DNA of 64,000 nucleotides from assembly GCA_946902875.1 (NCBI GenBank), contig OX336353.1, forward strand, positions 17,621,151 to 17,685,150, read 5' to 3'. The translations under genes and the position numbers were made by a program. The notes under the pieces are model-generated. The model saw only the letters and a list, made by a program, of their open reading frames with translations, did not search any database and had not been told where the DNA came from. The DNA comes from Nematopogon swammerdamellus. Its lineage: Eukaryota > Arthropoda > Insecta > Lepidoptera > Adelidae. Positions 31,814 to 43,156 of this stretch are shown in pieces (the first letter of the stretch is position 1; every line of letters begins with the position of its first letter).

Positions 31814-33498
31814 ATGCGCGCCGCGTGCGTCGCGCTCGCGGCGTGCTGCCTGGTGGCGCGCGCCGAGCCGCCCGCCGCCGCGCCCGCGCCGCCGCCTCGC
31901 GCCAACGAGTCGGTGGCGGCGGCCGGCGGCCTCAGCTGCCAGGACGGGCTGGTGCTGCCGGCTTGGCGGCCGCTCGACGACCTCGGCCCCTTCGACCTGG
32001 CGCTGCGCGGCGTCGTCTACTTCCTCTTCCTCCTCTACCTCTTCATCGGGGTGTCGATAGTGTCGGACCGCTTCATGGCGGCCATCGAGGTGATCACGTC
32101 GCGCGAGAAGGAGGTGCGCGTGCGGCGGCCCGGCGGCGACCAGATCGTGGTGGTGCGCGTGTGGAACGAGACCGTCGCTAACCTCACGCTGATGGCGCTC
32201 GGCTCGAGCGCGCCCGAGATCCTGCTCTCCGTGATCGAGATCGCCGCCAAGAACTTCGAGGCGGGCGACCTGGGCCCGGGCACGATCGTCGGCTCGGCCG
32301 CCTACAACCTGTTCGTCATCATCGCGATCTGCGTGGCCGTCATCCCGGACGGCGAGGTGCGCAAGATCAAGCACCTGCGCGTGTTCTTCGTGACGGCGAC
32401 GTGGTCCGTGTTCGCGTACGTGTGGCTCTACATGATCCTGGCGGTGATCTCTCCCGGCGAGGTGGAGGTGTGGGAGGGCGCGCTCACCTTCCTCTTCTTC
32501 CCGGCGACCGTGGCGACCGCGTACATCGCCGACCGCCGCCTGCTCGTCTATAAGTACCTGAAAAAGGGGTATCGCGTGAACAAGCGCGGCGTGATCGTGG
32601 AGGGCGAGGGCGACGGCTCTGTGGAGCTCGCGCTGAAGGCGAACGGCGGCGAGGAGCTCTGCTCGGACGAGGAGGACGGGCGCGAGCTGGAGCGGTCGCG
32701 GCGCGAGTACGTGTCGGTGCTGCGAGATCTGCGCCGCCAGCACCCGTCCGAGGACCTCGACACGGTCGAACGGCTCGCGCTCGAGACGCTAATGTCGCGC
32801 GGACCCAAGTCGCGCGCCTTCTACCGCGTCGCCGCCACGCGCAAGATGACAGGCGGCGGAGATTTCTCGCGCAAAATTTCCGAGCGCGCCCAGAGCGACC
32901 TCAGCGAGGTGAAGGCGGAGCTGCAGCGACGCGGCTCCTGCGAGCTGCTGTCGGTCGAGTGCCGCGGCGCGCGCGTCTGCTTCGAGCCGGCGCACTACAC
33001 GGTGATGGAGAACTGCGGCGAGTTCGAGGTGCGCGTGGTGCGTAGCGGCGAAGCGGCCGGCACGGTCAGCGTTGAGTACAGCACGGAGGACGGCAGCGCC
33101 GAGGCGGGCTCCGACTACGTCGCGGCGAGCGGAACGCTCACCTTCCAGCCGGGCGAGCTCGAGAAGAGCTTCCGCGTGGAGGTGATCGACGACGAGGTGT
33201 TCGAGGAGGACGAGCACTTCTACGTGCGCCTGATGTCGCCGCGCGGCGCCGTGCTAGTCTCCCCCTCCACCGCCACCGTCGTCATACTGGACGACGACCA
33301 CGCCGGGGTGTTCTCGTTTCCGGAGCGCGACCACGAGCTGACCGAGTCCGCCGGCACGTACGAGCTGCGCGTGACGCGCTCGTCCGGCGCGCGCGGCCGC
33401 GTGCGCGTGCCGTACTGGACCGAGGACGGCACGGCCAAGGCCGGCCAGCAGTACGAGGAGGACCGCGGAGAGATCATCTTCGAGAACAACGAAACTGA
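31814..33498 (+). CDS. Calx: Na+/Ca2+ exchanger (Calx/NCX), first coding exon
   Basis: Plasma-membrane antiporter that swaps external Na+ for internal Ca2+. This exon codes for 561 complete residues plus two bases. Residues 1-18 look like a signal peptide. NES at 31-33 is a likely glycosylation site. Membrane helices lie near 63-84, 120-143, 156-177, 188-212 and 218-238. The alpha-1 ion-binding repeat has 'NLTLMALGSSAPEILLSVIE' (123-142) and 'GDLGPGTIVGSAAYN' (151-165). 'RRLLVYKYLKKGYRVNKR' (241-258) marks the start of the cytoplasmic loop (XIP-like). Calx-beta 1 spans about 385-497 and ends in the Ca-binding 'DDDHAG'; Calx-beta 2 starts about 500 and is cut by the exon end. The frame runs into TGA at 33500, but GA|GTGAGT gives a strong phase-2 donor at 33499, just where NCX genes place their alternative exons. 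The start at 31814 precedes the signal peptide directly. Remaining beta-domain, alpha-2 and C-terminal exons were not found. Confidence 0.93.
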
Positions 33499-33504
33499 GT
33501 GAGT
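33499..33504 (+). promoter_or_regulatory. Splice donor of the Calx exon
   Basis: GTGAGT directly after '...AACGAAACTGA'. It leaves a two-base split codon, compatible with a Glu or Asp completed by the next exon. Confidence 0.75.
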
Positions 33505-33534
33505 ATATTCACATTATTTTATTTTAATAGTACC

Positions 33535-33592
33535 GCGTATCCTCACTGCATCTATCCCTATGCATGTCGTAAAAGGCGACTAAGGGATAAGG
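33535..33592 (+). mobile_element. SINE type B head fragment
   Basis: 'CACTGCATCTATCCC' and 'CGTAAAAGGCGACTAAGGGA' are present without the body. Confidence 0.6.
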
Positions 33593-33865
33593 ACAAGATG
33601 CCGTGCTAAAGGGCGTTGGGCTCGCTAACTCTCACCTTGGCACGGTACTTCCACCGAGACATGCAGCAGGTGGGTCTTCCTGCCTTACTTGCTGCTTGAT
33701 CGATTTAATCTTGTTCGAATACTTTGCGAAACGTGGTGGTCGGTGTTGTGCTACAGCACAACACCGACCACCAGATGGACCAGATGGACCAAAGTTCTTG
33801 CAGCATAACACCGATTACTCTGCTTACCCCGATTTTTTGGATTCAGCGTGTGTGATATGATATGT
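33593..33865 (+). repeat. Repeat family D, copy 2, with internal palindrome
   Basis: 'CACCTTGGCACGGTACTTCC', 'ATGCAGCAGGTGGGTC', 'CTTTGCGAAACGTGGTGGTC' and 'ACCGATTACTCTGC' recur in the other copies. A 19-bp palindrome with a 2-nt loop sits at 33734-33773. Confidence 0.7.
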
Positions 33866-34157
33866 ATGTATTTCCTATCGCACGCTCCGGAACTGAAAGT
33901 ACCCATCGACGGACTTCCAGTGGCGATTGATTGAGGCGTCGCGCGCCCCTGGCCGTCTGATTTAGTGGGTTAGATTATTCTATCGACTCCTTGACCTCGC
34001 CTCTGTCCCTCGCTATACATTTATGCTAGTGGAATCGACCTGAGACGGGAGTTTCGAAGCCTCCTAGCCCGCCAAGTCGATGGCGTCGATCGTTAGGGTC
34101 GGTGAAGAGGGATACAGAGGACTTTTTTTTGATTTATTTTTTATATTTGATTTTATT
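33866..34157. other. No gene seen
   Basis: Intronic sequence with no supported feature. Confidence 0.45.
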
Positions 34158-34486
34158 TTTATGGAAACTGACACGGTTGGCTACATCACCTACAACGTCC
34201 GTGATGTAAGCCCATAACACCGGGTGAACTTGGTGCCACGTCAGTGCTTCCCTTCGATCGTGCCGGCTACACTGAACTGGACTGAGAACACAAACTATTT
34301 ACATAGCCGTTTCGACCGACCTTTCATTCAGTACGGTGGTACCAACCCGGGCGGGCTAAACCCTACCGCCTAGTAGTATAAGAAGCGAGTCATATCCCTT
34401 AGTCGCCTTTTACGACATACACGGGGAGAGATGCAGTGGGGCTATTCTTTCAAATGCTTTTAAAGTACCGGCCCCACACGGTACTT
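34158..34486 (-). mobile_element. SINE, type B head, minus strand
   Basis: Full-length minus-strand copy, from 'GGAAACTGACACGGTTGG' to 'GTACCGGCCCCACACGGTA'. Confidence 0.85.
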
Positions 34487-34935
34487 GAGGTGTATTTCCT
34501 TAGCGGTCTCGTCGTTCGGTAAATTGATGTAATTGTGTTTTGTTTTCGAAGAGTTATTTATTATCGGCGATCGGGTTCGACGACCCTGCGACGGTCGCCT
34601 CGCGATCGGGGCTGGCTGCGGCGGCGCGGCGAGTCCTATAGAATCCTATAGAAAGTGTAAAGGAGAAATTCGGTCACGGCGCGGCGTGTCGCTGCGCGAC
34701 GCCTACAATGCCGCTTGTTGTTGGCGCTGCTTCCGCGAGCAGCGCTGTCATTAAACTTTGAAGGCTGCGGGTACATAATCCTATTTGTTCGATTGGATTT
34801 GGGTTACAGAGCCGCTTTTGGTTGATTAGTTTACAGAAGGCACGCGACGGCAGACGCAGCGATACAGTGATATCGACATCAGAGTTATAAATAATGTAGT
34901 TATAACCTGTATTATTTATTATAAGTACCTAGTAA
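34487..34935. other. GC-rich patch, no gene supported
   Basis: The 73-residue frame at 34533-34754 crosses a CpG-rich patch. It has no domain that I recognise and does not resemble a Calx exon. Confidence 0.4.
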
Positions 34936-34939
34936 TACC

Positions 34940-35240
34940 ATACATACATACATACATAGCACACGCCGTATTCAGACAATCGGGGTAAGCAGAGTAGTCG
35001 ATATTGTGCTACAATGACTGTGGTAAACGACCACCAGGTTTCGCAAAGTATTTCATCAAGCATCAATTAAGGCACATTAACATAGCTGGGAACAACCGTG
35101 AGTAAAGCTGTTTTGTTATAAAAAAAACTAATGTCTAACAACCACGGTAATTTAAAAACCCATCTAAGGCACGAAGATTCACCTTCTGCTGCATGAATCG
35201 GCGGAAGGATCGCGCCTAGGTGAGAGGTGGCTATCCCGTT
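34940..35240 (-). repeat. Repeat family D, copy 3
   Basis: Minus-strand relative: 'ATTCAGACAATCGGGGTAAG', 'TTTCGCAAAGTATTTC', 'GGCACGAAGATTCACC'. Confidence 0.65.
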
Positions 35241-35244
35241 GCCC

Positions 35245-35300
35245 TTTAGGAGCTATCCATAAGGTGTCTAACAACGCCCATGGACATTCGGTCCTATCCG
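35245..35300 (-). repeat. LINE tail fragment
   Basis: 'AAGGTGTCTAACAACGCCCA' and 'GGACATTCGGTC' match the tails at 45775 and 62165. Confidence 0.45.
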
Positions 35301-35302
35301 GG

Positions 35303-35512
35303 GGTTGCGTTGAGCCAACCACCTAGTAAGGGGCAAGGGAAGGGACCTACTACAGTTTTACACCGGTTCCGAACGGTGAAGCAGCAGGTATGCACGTAAA
35401 TGTTTGTCAGAAAAAAACTCATTGGTACACGTCGACCGGATTCAAATCTCGGACCTCTCGCATGAGAAGCCGACGTCCAGAGTCCAGACCAATCGGCCAC
35501 CCGCCAGTACTC
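35303..35512 (-). mobile_element. tRNA-headed SINE fragment
   Basis: Minus-strand head with 'GACCTCTCGCATGAGAAGCC' and the body start 'CACCTAGTAAGGGGCAAGGG'. Confidence 0.75.
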
Positions 35513-36054
35513 TTTTCTATTCTGTGCCTAGGTGCTCATCGATGCTTATTATAATACATTTATCTCGTTACACTTGATTTGCTGAAGTGATGCAGGTAGC
35601 GTAAATTAAAGTCGAGTCAGTTTGATCGATTTGCTCAATTGGGAGACTTTGGCAGTTCACAAATTGCGACGAGAGTCCTCTCGTAACGTAACTTCGTCTT
35701 TCACGGAGAGCGTATTCAACATTTTCTCGAAAATTAAATTCACTTTTGACGATGTCGTGTAATATAAAGTGAAGCTCTGACAGTTGTACATTACATTGAA
35801 GTTTGCCACTCGAATTTCATTGAATAGTTTGAGGAGCGTCTATTCAAAAGGAACTATTTCCGTTTCGACGAGTTGCGCGTTTTTTTAACGGATTCTCAGC
35901 CTTTGTATTCAAATACATCTTCCTGTAAAATACACTACAGTTTCTTTATTGATGAAACTGTTATTGTACTTGGACAATTCATCATAATATTTTATCAGAC
36001 CACTCTCAACGAGAAAGAACGGGCAAGACAACTCTAACTATAAACATTTTGTAC
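35513..36054. other. No gene seen
   Basis: AT-rich, no feature recognised. Confidence 0.45.
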
Positions 36055-36305
36055 ATATGAACTGAACAATTCCCTCGCCCCTTACAAGGTGGTAGGCTCA
36101 AATTGTAGCCGACTGTTTTGGTACCACCGTATTGTATGTAAGATTGCCGCATACCAGCCTCGGCTGTGTTCTCCTCTAGTGCAGTATTGACAGCAATCCA
36201 GGGAAGTCTCCGGTATGGCACCTACCTTCTCGGAGGTGATATTGGCTGGTCGGAGCATGCGCTTTGGCCCCTCCGGCTCAGCCACCCATACCGGATTACA
36301 TAAAA
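36055..36305 (+). mobile_element. tRNA-headed SINE, body
   Basis: The body from 'CCCTCGCCCCTTACAAGGTG' to 'CCGGATTACATAAAAAAAA'; the head is absent. Confidence 0.8.
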
Positions 36306-36534
36306 AAAATACATCTGAATACCTACATATTTGGCGAAAGGGAGGAATTTGTGAGTTAATCTCCCAAAATTAATTCAATTAAATACTCTTCATAATATGC
36401 TTAATGGATTGGAAGCACAATAGTCCTTTAATTGATTTTATACTGAAAACAATCCGAAAGCGCAATAATTTGCAATAATCCGATATTGTCCCTCTGACAT
36501 TTGGACGCTGGAAATTCCATTGTTGGAGAATTCG

Positions 36535-36882
36535 TTTTTTTTTTTTTTTTTTATGGAAACTGACACGGTTGGCTACATCACCTGCAACATCCGTGATGTC
36601 AGCCCATAACACCGGGTGAACTTGGTGCCACGTCAGTGCGTGAAGCACTGTCGATCGTGCCGGCTACACTGAACTGGACGAAAAACACAAACTATTTACA
36701 TAGCCGTTTCGACTGACCTTTCATTCAGTGCGGTGGTACCAACCCGGGCGGGTTAAACCCTACCACCTAGTAATATAATAAGGGGGAGTCATATCCCTTA
36801 GTCGCCTTTTACGACATACACGGGGAGAGATGCAGTGGGGCTATTCTTTTAAAGTACCGGCCCCACACGGTACATAACGTAC
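36535..36882 (-). mobile_element. SINE, type B head, minus strand
   Basis: Full copy with its poly(A) tail appearing as a T run at 36535-36552 and the head at the right end. Confidence 0.85.
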
Positions 36883-37081
36883 ACGGTACAGTACGTTCAG
36901 CGGGCAAACTAGCATCAGCGGTATGATGTCACATGTACGAGTATATACCGGGAGCCATATTTAGATTAAGTTATTCGCTAAGCCAATATGCGGCCTATCT
37001 CTCAAGTTGTACTACTAGCCGATTCCAACTTAGCATCGAGAAGTAGCTGCCGATTGGGACTTAGTAAACTTACATGCATGT

Positions 37082-37190
37082 ACGAAAATTACCAAAAGGA
37101 AGCACTGACATGGTACCAAATTCTCGCAGGAACTGTGTGTAAATGGGTAAACATCACGGGTGTTGCCAACCATACCAGGTTCCATAAAAA
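37082..37190 (+). mobile_element. SINE body tail, diverged
   Basis: 'GGAAGCACTGACATGGTACC' to 'GGTTCCATAAAAACCC'. The nearby 71-residue frame is an accident. 36885-37080 shows nothing more. Confidence 0.55.
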
Positions 37191-37299
37191 CCCAATTAAC
37201 TAAACGTCATCAGCGCTAATAGACTCTCAGAAATGTCCAAAGGTGATTTGTATGAACGAATTTAGCCCCTTTCGAGTGAATAATGGACTGGTAGTTGAT

Positions 37300-37970
37300 C
37301 ATTGCAAGATTTTATACTTTTTTATCATAGAGTCTATCTATGGTATTTCATATTTGAAAAGTAATCGTCGAGTGTTTCGATGGCGACCGTCGATGGACCT
37401 GTCAATTGTCTGTAAAGGGTTTTTAGTTTGGCTTCACCTTCTGTAAAAGGGTCTTCTTTGTAAAGGGTTTTTAGTTTGGCTTAACCCCCGACGAAAAAAA
37501 CCGAGGGGTGTTATAAGTTTGACGTGTGTGAGAGGGTGTGTGTGTTTGTGTGTGTCTGTCTGTGGCATCGTAGCTCCCAAACGGATTGACCGATTTGGAT
37601 GCGTTTTTTTTTTTATTAGGAAGCTTGTTTAATCGGGATGGTTCTTAGCTATGTTTGTAATCAATTAATTATCTTAAAAAGTGGACCGATTTTCATGCGG
37701 TTTTTTTAAAAAAGCTTGAAATAAAAGTTTAATTACAAATTTAAAAAACCCCCGACCCTTAAAAAGTAAAAAATAATTTACGGTTACTTACTTAAAGGAG
37801 TCAAGGGACCGCTAAGTAAAAAAAATATAAAACTCAGAGCTGCGCGGGAATTTACTTAGCGGTTTCCCGACTCCTTTAAGTAAGTAACCGGAAAATATTT
37901 TTGACTTTTTCGTTTTTCAAATATGAAATACCATAGATAGACTCTATGATAAAAAGTATAAAATCTTGCA
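37300..37970 (+). mobile_element. Repeat family G, copy 2, flanked by inverted sequence
   Basis: The G repeat spans about 37483-37920 ('ACCCCCGACGAAAAAAACCG', TG run, hairpin arms with 'GGTTACTTACTTAAAGGAGT'). Outside it, 'TGGTAGTTGATCATTGCAAG' to 'GGTATTTCATATTTGAAAA' (37280-37361) recurs inverted at 37915-37985. The repeat therefore sits within a larger inverted pair. Confidence 0.65.
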
Positions 37971-38239
37971 ATGGTCAACTACCAGTGCAACAGTAAGTTG
38001 TTGGTGTTGCCAACAACTGTATTATTATTATTGTTCCATACATCCATACTGTCCTTAAACACAGATGAAGTTCACGTTAACGTATTCTGCTTTGCGTATA
38101 GCTTGCTGCAAACTTTTTGTGAAGGTACAATTTGGAATAGAGGCTTCTGTACGAGAATCGCGGCGTACCCGAATGATGGTGCACCATGTTTTATTCATGA
38201 GCCGTCGACTCGGGCGTCTCGACGCCAGCGCCGCGGCCT

Positions 38240-38700
38240 TAGCGTCGCGGCGCCACCGCGCCTTGCAAGTCATGGACAACACACTGTTCTAGATTAGTCT
38301 TCATTTTGTCGGATAAGTTAACCACCATGTTTGTTTGAAGATTGGGGAATTTTTCTCCAAGCATGTAGTATGCATAAGTAAAGCTGTACTGTGCCCAGTC
38401 CGCGTAAAGAGAAGTCAAGAGTGACGACATTTAATTTTAAATCTAAAACAGCAGGGGAGAAGTTATTCTTCCCTGAGATACACCAGTAGTCCGGTTATTC
38501 CAGTCGAAAAAGTCATTATAGATTTTAACGAACTGGTGACTTTCCCGAAGATAGGATTTAAACCAGTCGAGCTGAACCGAAGACGGGTTAAAGAAAGTAA
38601 GATACTTCATCATTATGTCAAAACCGGGTGAGTCAAAAGCATTGCTGAAATAGAGAATACTTTGGAGTAATACAATATCGGAGAATTCTTTAAAATATTT
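38240..38700 (-). pseudogene. Non-LTR reverse transcriptase fragment
   Basis: One minus-strand frame reads 'YFSNAFDSPGFDIMMKYL', 'LDWFKSYLRESHQFVKI' and 'RTTGVSQGRITSPLLF', then three stops in frame, then 'MSSLLTSLYADWAQYSF'. These match RT blocks: the first catalytic Asp in 'FSNAFD', 'GVPQGxxLSPLLF', and 'YADD', which here is damaged to YADW. The order and spacing fit CR1/Jockey-group LINEs. It is dead: stops and loss of the second catalytic Asp. The GC-rich piece at 38160-38280 reads on in the same frame without clear domains. Confidence 0.78.
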
Positions 38701-38819
38701 TCTTGCAATTTTTGTTACAATAAGATAAACAGTGAACCTTTTCCCGTTCTCGAGATTTTTATAAGCAAAGACAAAAGATATACTCTATATTTTAAAATAT
38801 TTATGATTGTAGGCATACG

Positions 38820-38945
38820 ACCGAGGTTAGGTTAGGTTAGGTCGGAGGTAAACAGTGGTTCGGCGCCGCTGAAGGCCGGGAGATTGGAGAGCTATTGGAG
38901 AGAGGTGTATGCCTAGCAGTGAACGCCACAACGCTGACAGACTAG
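38820..38945 (+). pseudogene. RTE-type LINE C-terminal remnant next to (TTAGG)n
   Basis: 'QWFGAAEGREIGELLERG' corresponds to the RTE C-terminus 'QWxRxAExREDWRxIGE'. Directly before it is a short (GGTTA)n run at about 38825-38845. Confidence 0.6.
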
Positions 38946-39527
38946 CGGTATAGGAACAGGCATCTAGAAAAGAGAGTAGTTAAAGGCAAAGAGAAGAAAA
39001 GAGAAGAAGCAATAGAGGAGAGACATGGATCAGGCGGCTGATCGCATGTTCCCATGCATACGTTATCCATGGAGAGCAGGCAGTAGTAGTCTTAAGTGAA
39101 GTGTGCCGCCTTTATTCAGTGACGACGTTGACTTTTGTGACTGAATGAGGCGCCTCGGAATACAGATGACCTTTCATACCCAATGAGTCGTCTAACCTTT
39201 CATTGATGACTGGAAACAGGTTAGGTAAAGACGAGGCGGTGACTTTATTTTTGTACTATATAACTATAGTATAGCCTTTTTTATACGTAACCAGCTGTGG
39301 CCCCTCCGACTCAGCCACCCATACCGTATTACTTAAAAAAACGTATAAAATCCGTATAACATGGAGGATACTGTTCTTCCGTATTTAATTCTTTATATCC
39401 TTCGTGTATTCCCATTTTTAGATAGATAGGCCGTTATTTATAAACACCTCAAATTAGTGACCCGTAGCAGATATTTTTAAAAATAAATCTCTCTGGCCTT
39501 TCAACCCGAATTTAACGTACTTACAAA
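38946..39527. other. No gene seen
   Basis: Contains a 40-bp tail of the tRNA-headed SINE at 39298-39338 ('GGCCCCTCCGACTCAGCCAC'). Nothing else supported. Confidence 0.5.
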
Positions 39528-39875
39528 AACAGGCCAAGTGCGTGTCGAACTCGCGCACCGAGGGTTCCGTATCGCCACTTGTCAGCGCCACTCACGCTAT
39601 CTATGTATTAGTTAAAATAGTTCATATTCTTTTCGGTAGATGGCGCGCATACACTTTTTAGTTTCTTGTATGGCAACCCCATGAATTTTTTACTTTTTCT
39701 TTTTTTATTATTGGTTGTTATATCGGCCATAATAAAACATATTCTGTGAAAATTTTAACGGGCTACCGATTACGGTTCAAGAGATACAGCCCTCGGACAG
39801 ACGGACAGACGAACAGACAGCCAGAGGACGTAGGCTTAGTAATAGGGTCCCGTACGACGGACACGGAACCCTAAA
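39528..39875 (+). mobile_element. Repeat family F, copy 3
   Basis: From 'CAGGCCAAGTGCGTGTCGAA' to 'CGGACACGGAACCCTAAAAA'. 39876-40130 then shows nothing recognisable. Confidence 0.8.
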
Positions 39876-40134
39876 AATGCTACGACACCGTTTGTGCGCA
39901 TATTGCTTGTAACTCGAGAACGGCCACAACTATCAATGCAGCAGTGGCCAATGGCAACAACTTGTGTAGGAAGATTATTAATGAATGTAGCGCGCGGTGC
40001 AATCGATAGGGTAACCCGCCCTCCATAAACCCCAAGGTCGCGGCCAACAGCTGAAATTTTCAACGTGTGCTTGTCTGGTCCTCGAAATAGCCTACGTCGT
40101 CGCGTCGTCGTGGAAATATATACGCTGAAATGAC

Positions 40135-40388
40135 ATATCACACACGCTGAATCCCTACAATCGGGGTAAGCAGAGTAATCAGTGTTGTGCTGCAAGAACT
40201 CCGGTAAATTACAGGACAACACCGACCACCACGCTTCGCAAAGTATTCGAACAAGATTCAATCGATCAAGCAGCAAGTAAGGCACGAAGACCCACCTGCT
40301 GCATGACTCGGTGGAAGTACCGTGCCAAGGTGAGAGGTGGCAAGCCTATCGTCCTCTAGCACGGCATCTCGTCCTTATACCTTATTTG
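40135..40388 (-). repeat. Repeat family D, copy 4
   Basis: Most complete copy: 'CACACGCTGAATCCC', 'TCGGGGTAAGCAGAGTAATC', 'CAACACCGACCACCACG', 'CACCTGCTGCATGACTCGG', 'GGCATCTCGTCCTTATACC'. Confidence 0.75.
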
Positions 40389-40852
40389 ACACTGTCACAG
40401 TTTCGGTTTCAGTAAATTAAACAAACTATTGACGTGAATTCGATGAACGTCTAACGCTTCGCAACAAAGGGGGGCATTCCAGAAAGTTGGCGACATAAAA
40501 TATTGTACTTTCGACGGCTTCTTGCTGCCAAACTATACAATCTATAAACACTCATCCGGCTACTACACAAAACCGTGCACTCTATCTACTTCCCTACCAC
40601 CACCGATGACGTCACCGCCATCTCCCCAAGTGTGCTCTCGCGCTCAGTACTACTTGCGATAGCGTCAAAAGTACTCGTCCGATTTGCACCAAATAAACTC
40701 TCACGGACAGATTCAGGTTTAACATACATTTTGGCCCAAAAATACAATATTTCTTAAATACGAAAGCACACGGAGAACATTCATTGAATTCAAGAAACCA
40801 AACCAACCCGCGGCGGTAGTTGCTCGCCTACTTACTACCTAGTAATATTTTT
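40389..40852. other. No gene seen
   Basis: Includes a palindromic TGACGTCA (CRE-type site) near 40607. No coding region or promoter context supports a role. Confidence 0.4.
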
Positions 40853-41242
40853 AGGGTTCCGTATCCGGTACGGGACCCTATTACTAAGCCTACGCCGTCT
40901 GTCTGTCTGTCTGTTTGTCCGTCTGTCTGTCCGAGGGCTGTATCTCTTGAACCGTCATAGGTAGCCCGTTGAAATTATGACAGAATATGTGTTATTTATT
41001 ATAGCTGATATAACAACAAATAATAAAACTAAGAAAAAGTAAAAAAATCACGGAGTCGCCACACAAGAAACTAAAAAGAGTATGCGCGCCATCTACCGGA
41101 AACAGTATGAAGCATTTTAACTAATCATGCATTTTAACTAATATGAAGCATTTCATAAAACACCCCATAGATGACGTGAGTGGCGCTGACCACGACACGG
41201 AACCCTCGGTGCACGAGTTCGACTCGCACTTGGCCAGTTTTT
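40853..41242 (-). mobile_element. Repeat family F, copy 4
   Basis: Minus-strand copy, 'TAGGGTTCCGTATCCGGTAC' to 'GACTCGCACTTGGCCAGTTT'. 41243-41575 holds no recognised feature. Confidence 0.8.
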
Positions 41243-41575
41243 TTCGCCTCCTCAGCAAGTTATGTCCCTCTACGTATGTACTTTCATGTTCTGCATAGAC
41301 ATGATTGTGGGTTGTGTGTTTGGGTGAACTGTATCATGTTTTTGTGTGATTGTTTGACGCGATCATGAATGAATTATAGATTAGTTCTATATTTGTATTG
41401 GCTATGTAAGGTGTTAAAAGGATAAATGTTTGATTTGTGTCATTTTTATTTTGTACTTTGAGTTTTAGCTGGGGAATTTGTTAATAATAATAAATTTTAT
41501 GTCACTTAATGTGCGGGAAGGGCGGGCTTATTACCTTAGGCAATATTCTCCAGTTAACCCTGTGGACCTACATTT

Positions 41576-41735
41576 TTATATGGAATCCGAACCATGGAGC
41601 AGTGGATGAAGGTATGCACGTAATTTTTTTCAAATCAGAATAAACTCATTGCTATTCGCCGGTTGGATTCGAACCTCGGGCCTCTCGCAAGAGAAGCCGA
41701 CGACGCCCAAACCACTCGGCCACCCGCCGCTGTCT
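41576..41735 (-). mobile_element. tRNA-headed SINE, head
   Basis: 'TGGATTCGAACCTCGGGCC' and 'CTCGCAAGAGAAGCC' on the minus strand give box B and the anticodon region; the body is mostly missing. Confidence 0.7.
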
Positions 41736-41914
41736 ACTCTATTCGATTTTACATATTTATTGTAGTCGTTTTGCGATTACTGAATGAAAAGAAACAAATT
41801 CACAACTTATCGATTTCTAGAGAGCCGGAATTAATGTTCAAAGGCATTATGCACCAGTTATATCTGTCTTGTGGGTTAACGTTCTTGCCGAAATAGTTGT
41901 GGTATAAATGGTAA

Positions 41915-42306
41915 AATACCTGTACTACCTATAACCAGTACTACTTATAACTTCCCAACAAACAAATTTGTGCTAATGGCAGGTTGTTTAAAAGTGGTAT
42001 ATTGGATTAATAAAACGCGTCATTACTGTGTAGAGCTCTTGTGCCACCCTTATAGCGCTTACTAACGCTATTGTAAAGTCACTAAAGAACCTTAACCGGC
42101 GGCATAAGAATGGATCTCTATTAAACAGCTCTTATAACGCCTGTCTTAACACCATAATGAAAATTAGTTGGGTTGTACTACCTTATTACAAACAAATAGA
42201 CGAAATTTAACAACAAAAATAACAAATAAAATTATCTAAGTATAATAACCAGTACTACCTATAACTTATACTACCTAATTACCTATAACCAGTCAGTACT
42301 ACCTAT
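41915..42306. repeat. Degenerate (ACTACCTATAACCAGT) minisatellite
   Basis: 'ACTACCTATAACCAGTACTA' and variants occur at 41925-41955 and several times at 42235-42306, and continue after the hAT element at 43794-43820. It is thus the pre-insertion target. Confidence 0.6.
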
Positions 42307-42687
42307 CAGGGATGTTGCGGACAGAGGTGTCTGTCGTGTCGGTTTGCGGCACGAAATCGCGCACGACAGTTTCGGGTACAGCCCGAACACGGTGCGTGCA
42401 AGCCGAAATGTTCCGAGCACGATCGTGTTTCCGTGCTAGCTAGGCCAGCCCGACGCCCGGTCGACACGATAAGCACGAACCGTGTTGACGGCATGCTGAT
42501 GTGATTATGCGCGCGCGCACCTACAAGAATTTAGGATTTTTTTATTTATTTCTTACTTATACAATGTCAGCCCAACGCAAATTTTTTCCTATAATTAGGA
42601 ATAAGATGTCAAAGAAACAAAAGAAACTCTTTTGTTTTGGGATTAGTCTGGCTACACTAGACTGCAGCCCTGCCTGTCTTGTCAGCT

Positions 42688-42762
42688 TGTCGCCTTTTAC
42701 GACATGCACGGGTAGAGATGCAGTGGGGTTATTCTTTTTAAGTACCGGCCCCACACGGTAAT
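42688..42762 (-). mobile_element. SINE type B head fragment
   Basis: 'GTCGCCTTTTACGACATGCA' to 'CCGGCCCCACACGGTA', head only. Confidence 0.7.
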
Positions 42763-43156
42763 ACAATATCATTGCTAAATCATGGCCCAGGCCCACTTGT
42801 GGCATAATAACTTCCGTCTCGTGTACAGCGGGCTGGCTCGTGTCATGCGTGACACGAACACGAAACGGGCCAGCTAGGCTGAGCCGAGTTTAACCGAGCA
42901 CGCGCGGCGTCGTACACGGGGCGCGCACGCTCGCTTGATTCCTGTGCACCGGGCTGCGTTCGTGTCCAACTCGACACGATACGATAGGTCTGGTTGCGGA
43001 TGCGATTTATTTGACATCCGCGGATACGGATGCAGATGCGGATTTTTGGACGCTCACATCCGCGGATGCGGATGCGGATGCGGATGTTAACAAGATTGCT
43101 TGAAGAGCCGGTTAGTTTAAATCCTTGAATAAAAGATATTATGCTTTTAATATATT

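Noticed and set aside
31526..32743. 405-residue frame on the minus strand
   Set aside because: It is the antisense shadow of the GC-rich Calx exon: low-complexity, His/Arg/Ala-rich, no domain.
34533..34754. Possible next Calx exon
   Set aside because: Neither the residues nor splice signals match the expected continuation of the second Calx-beta domain.
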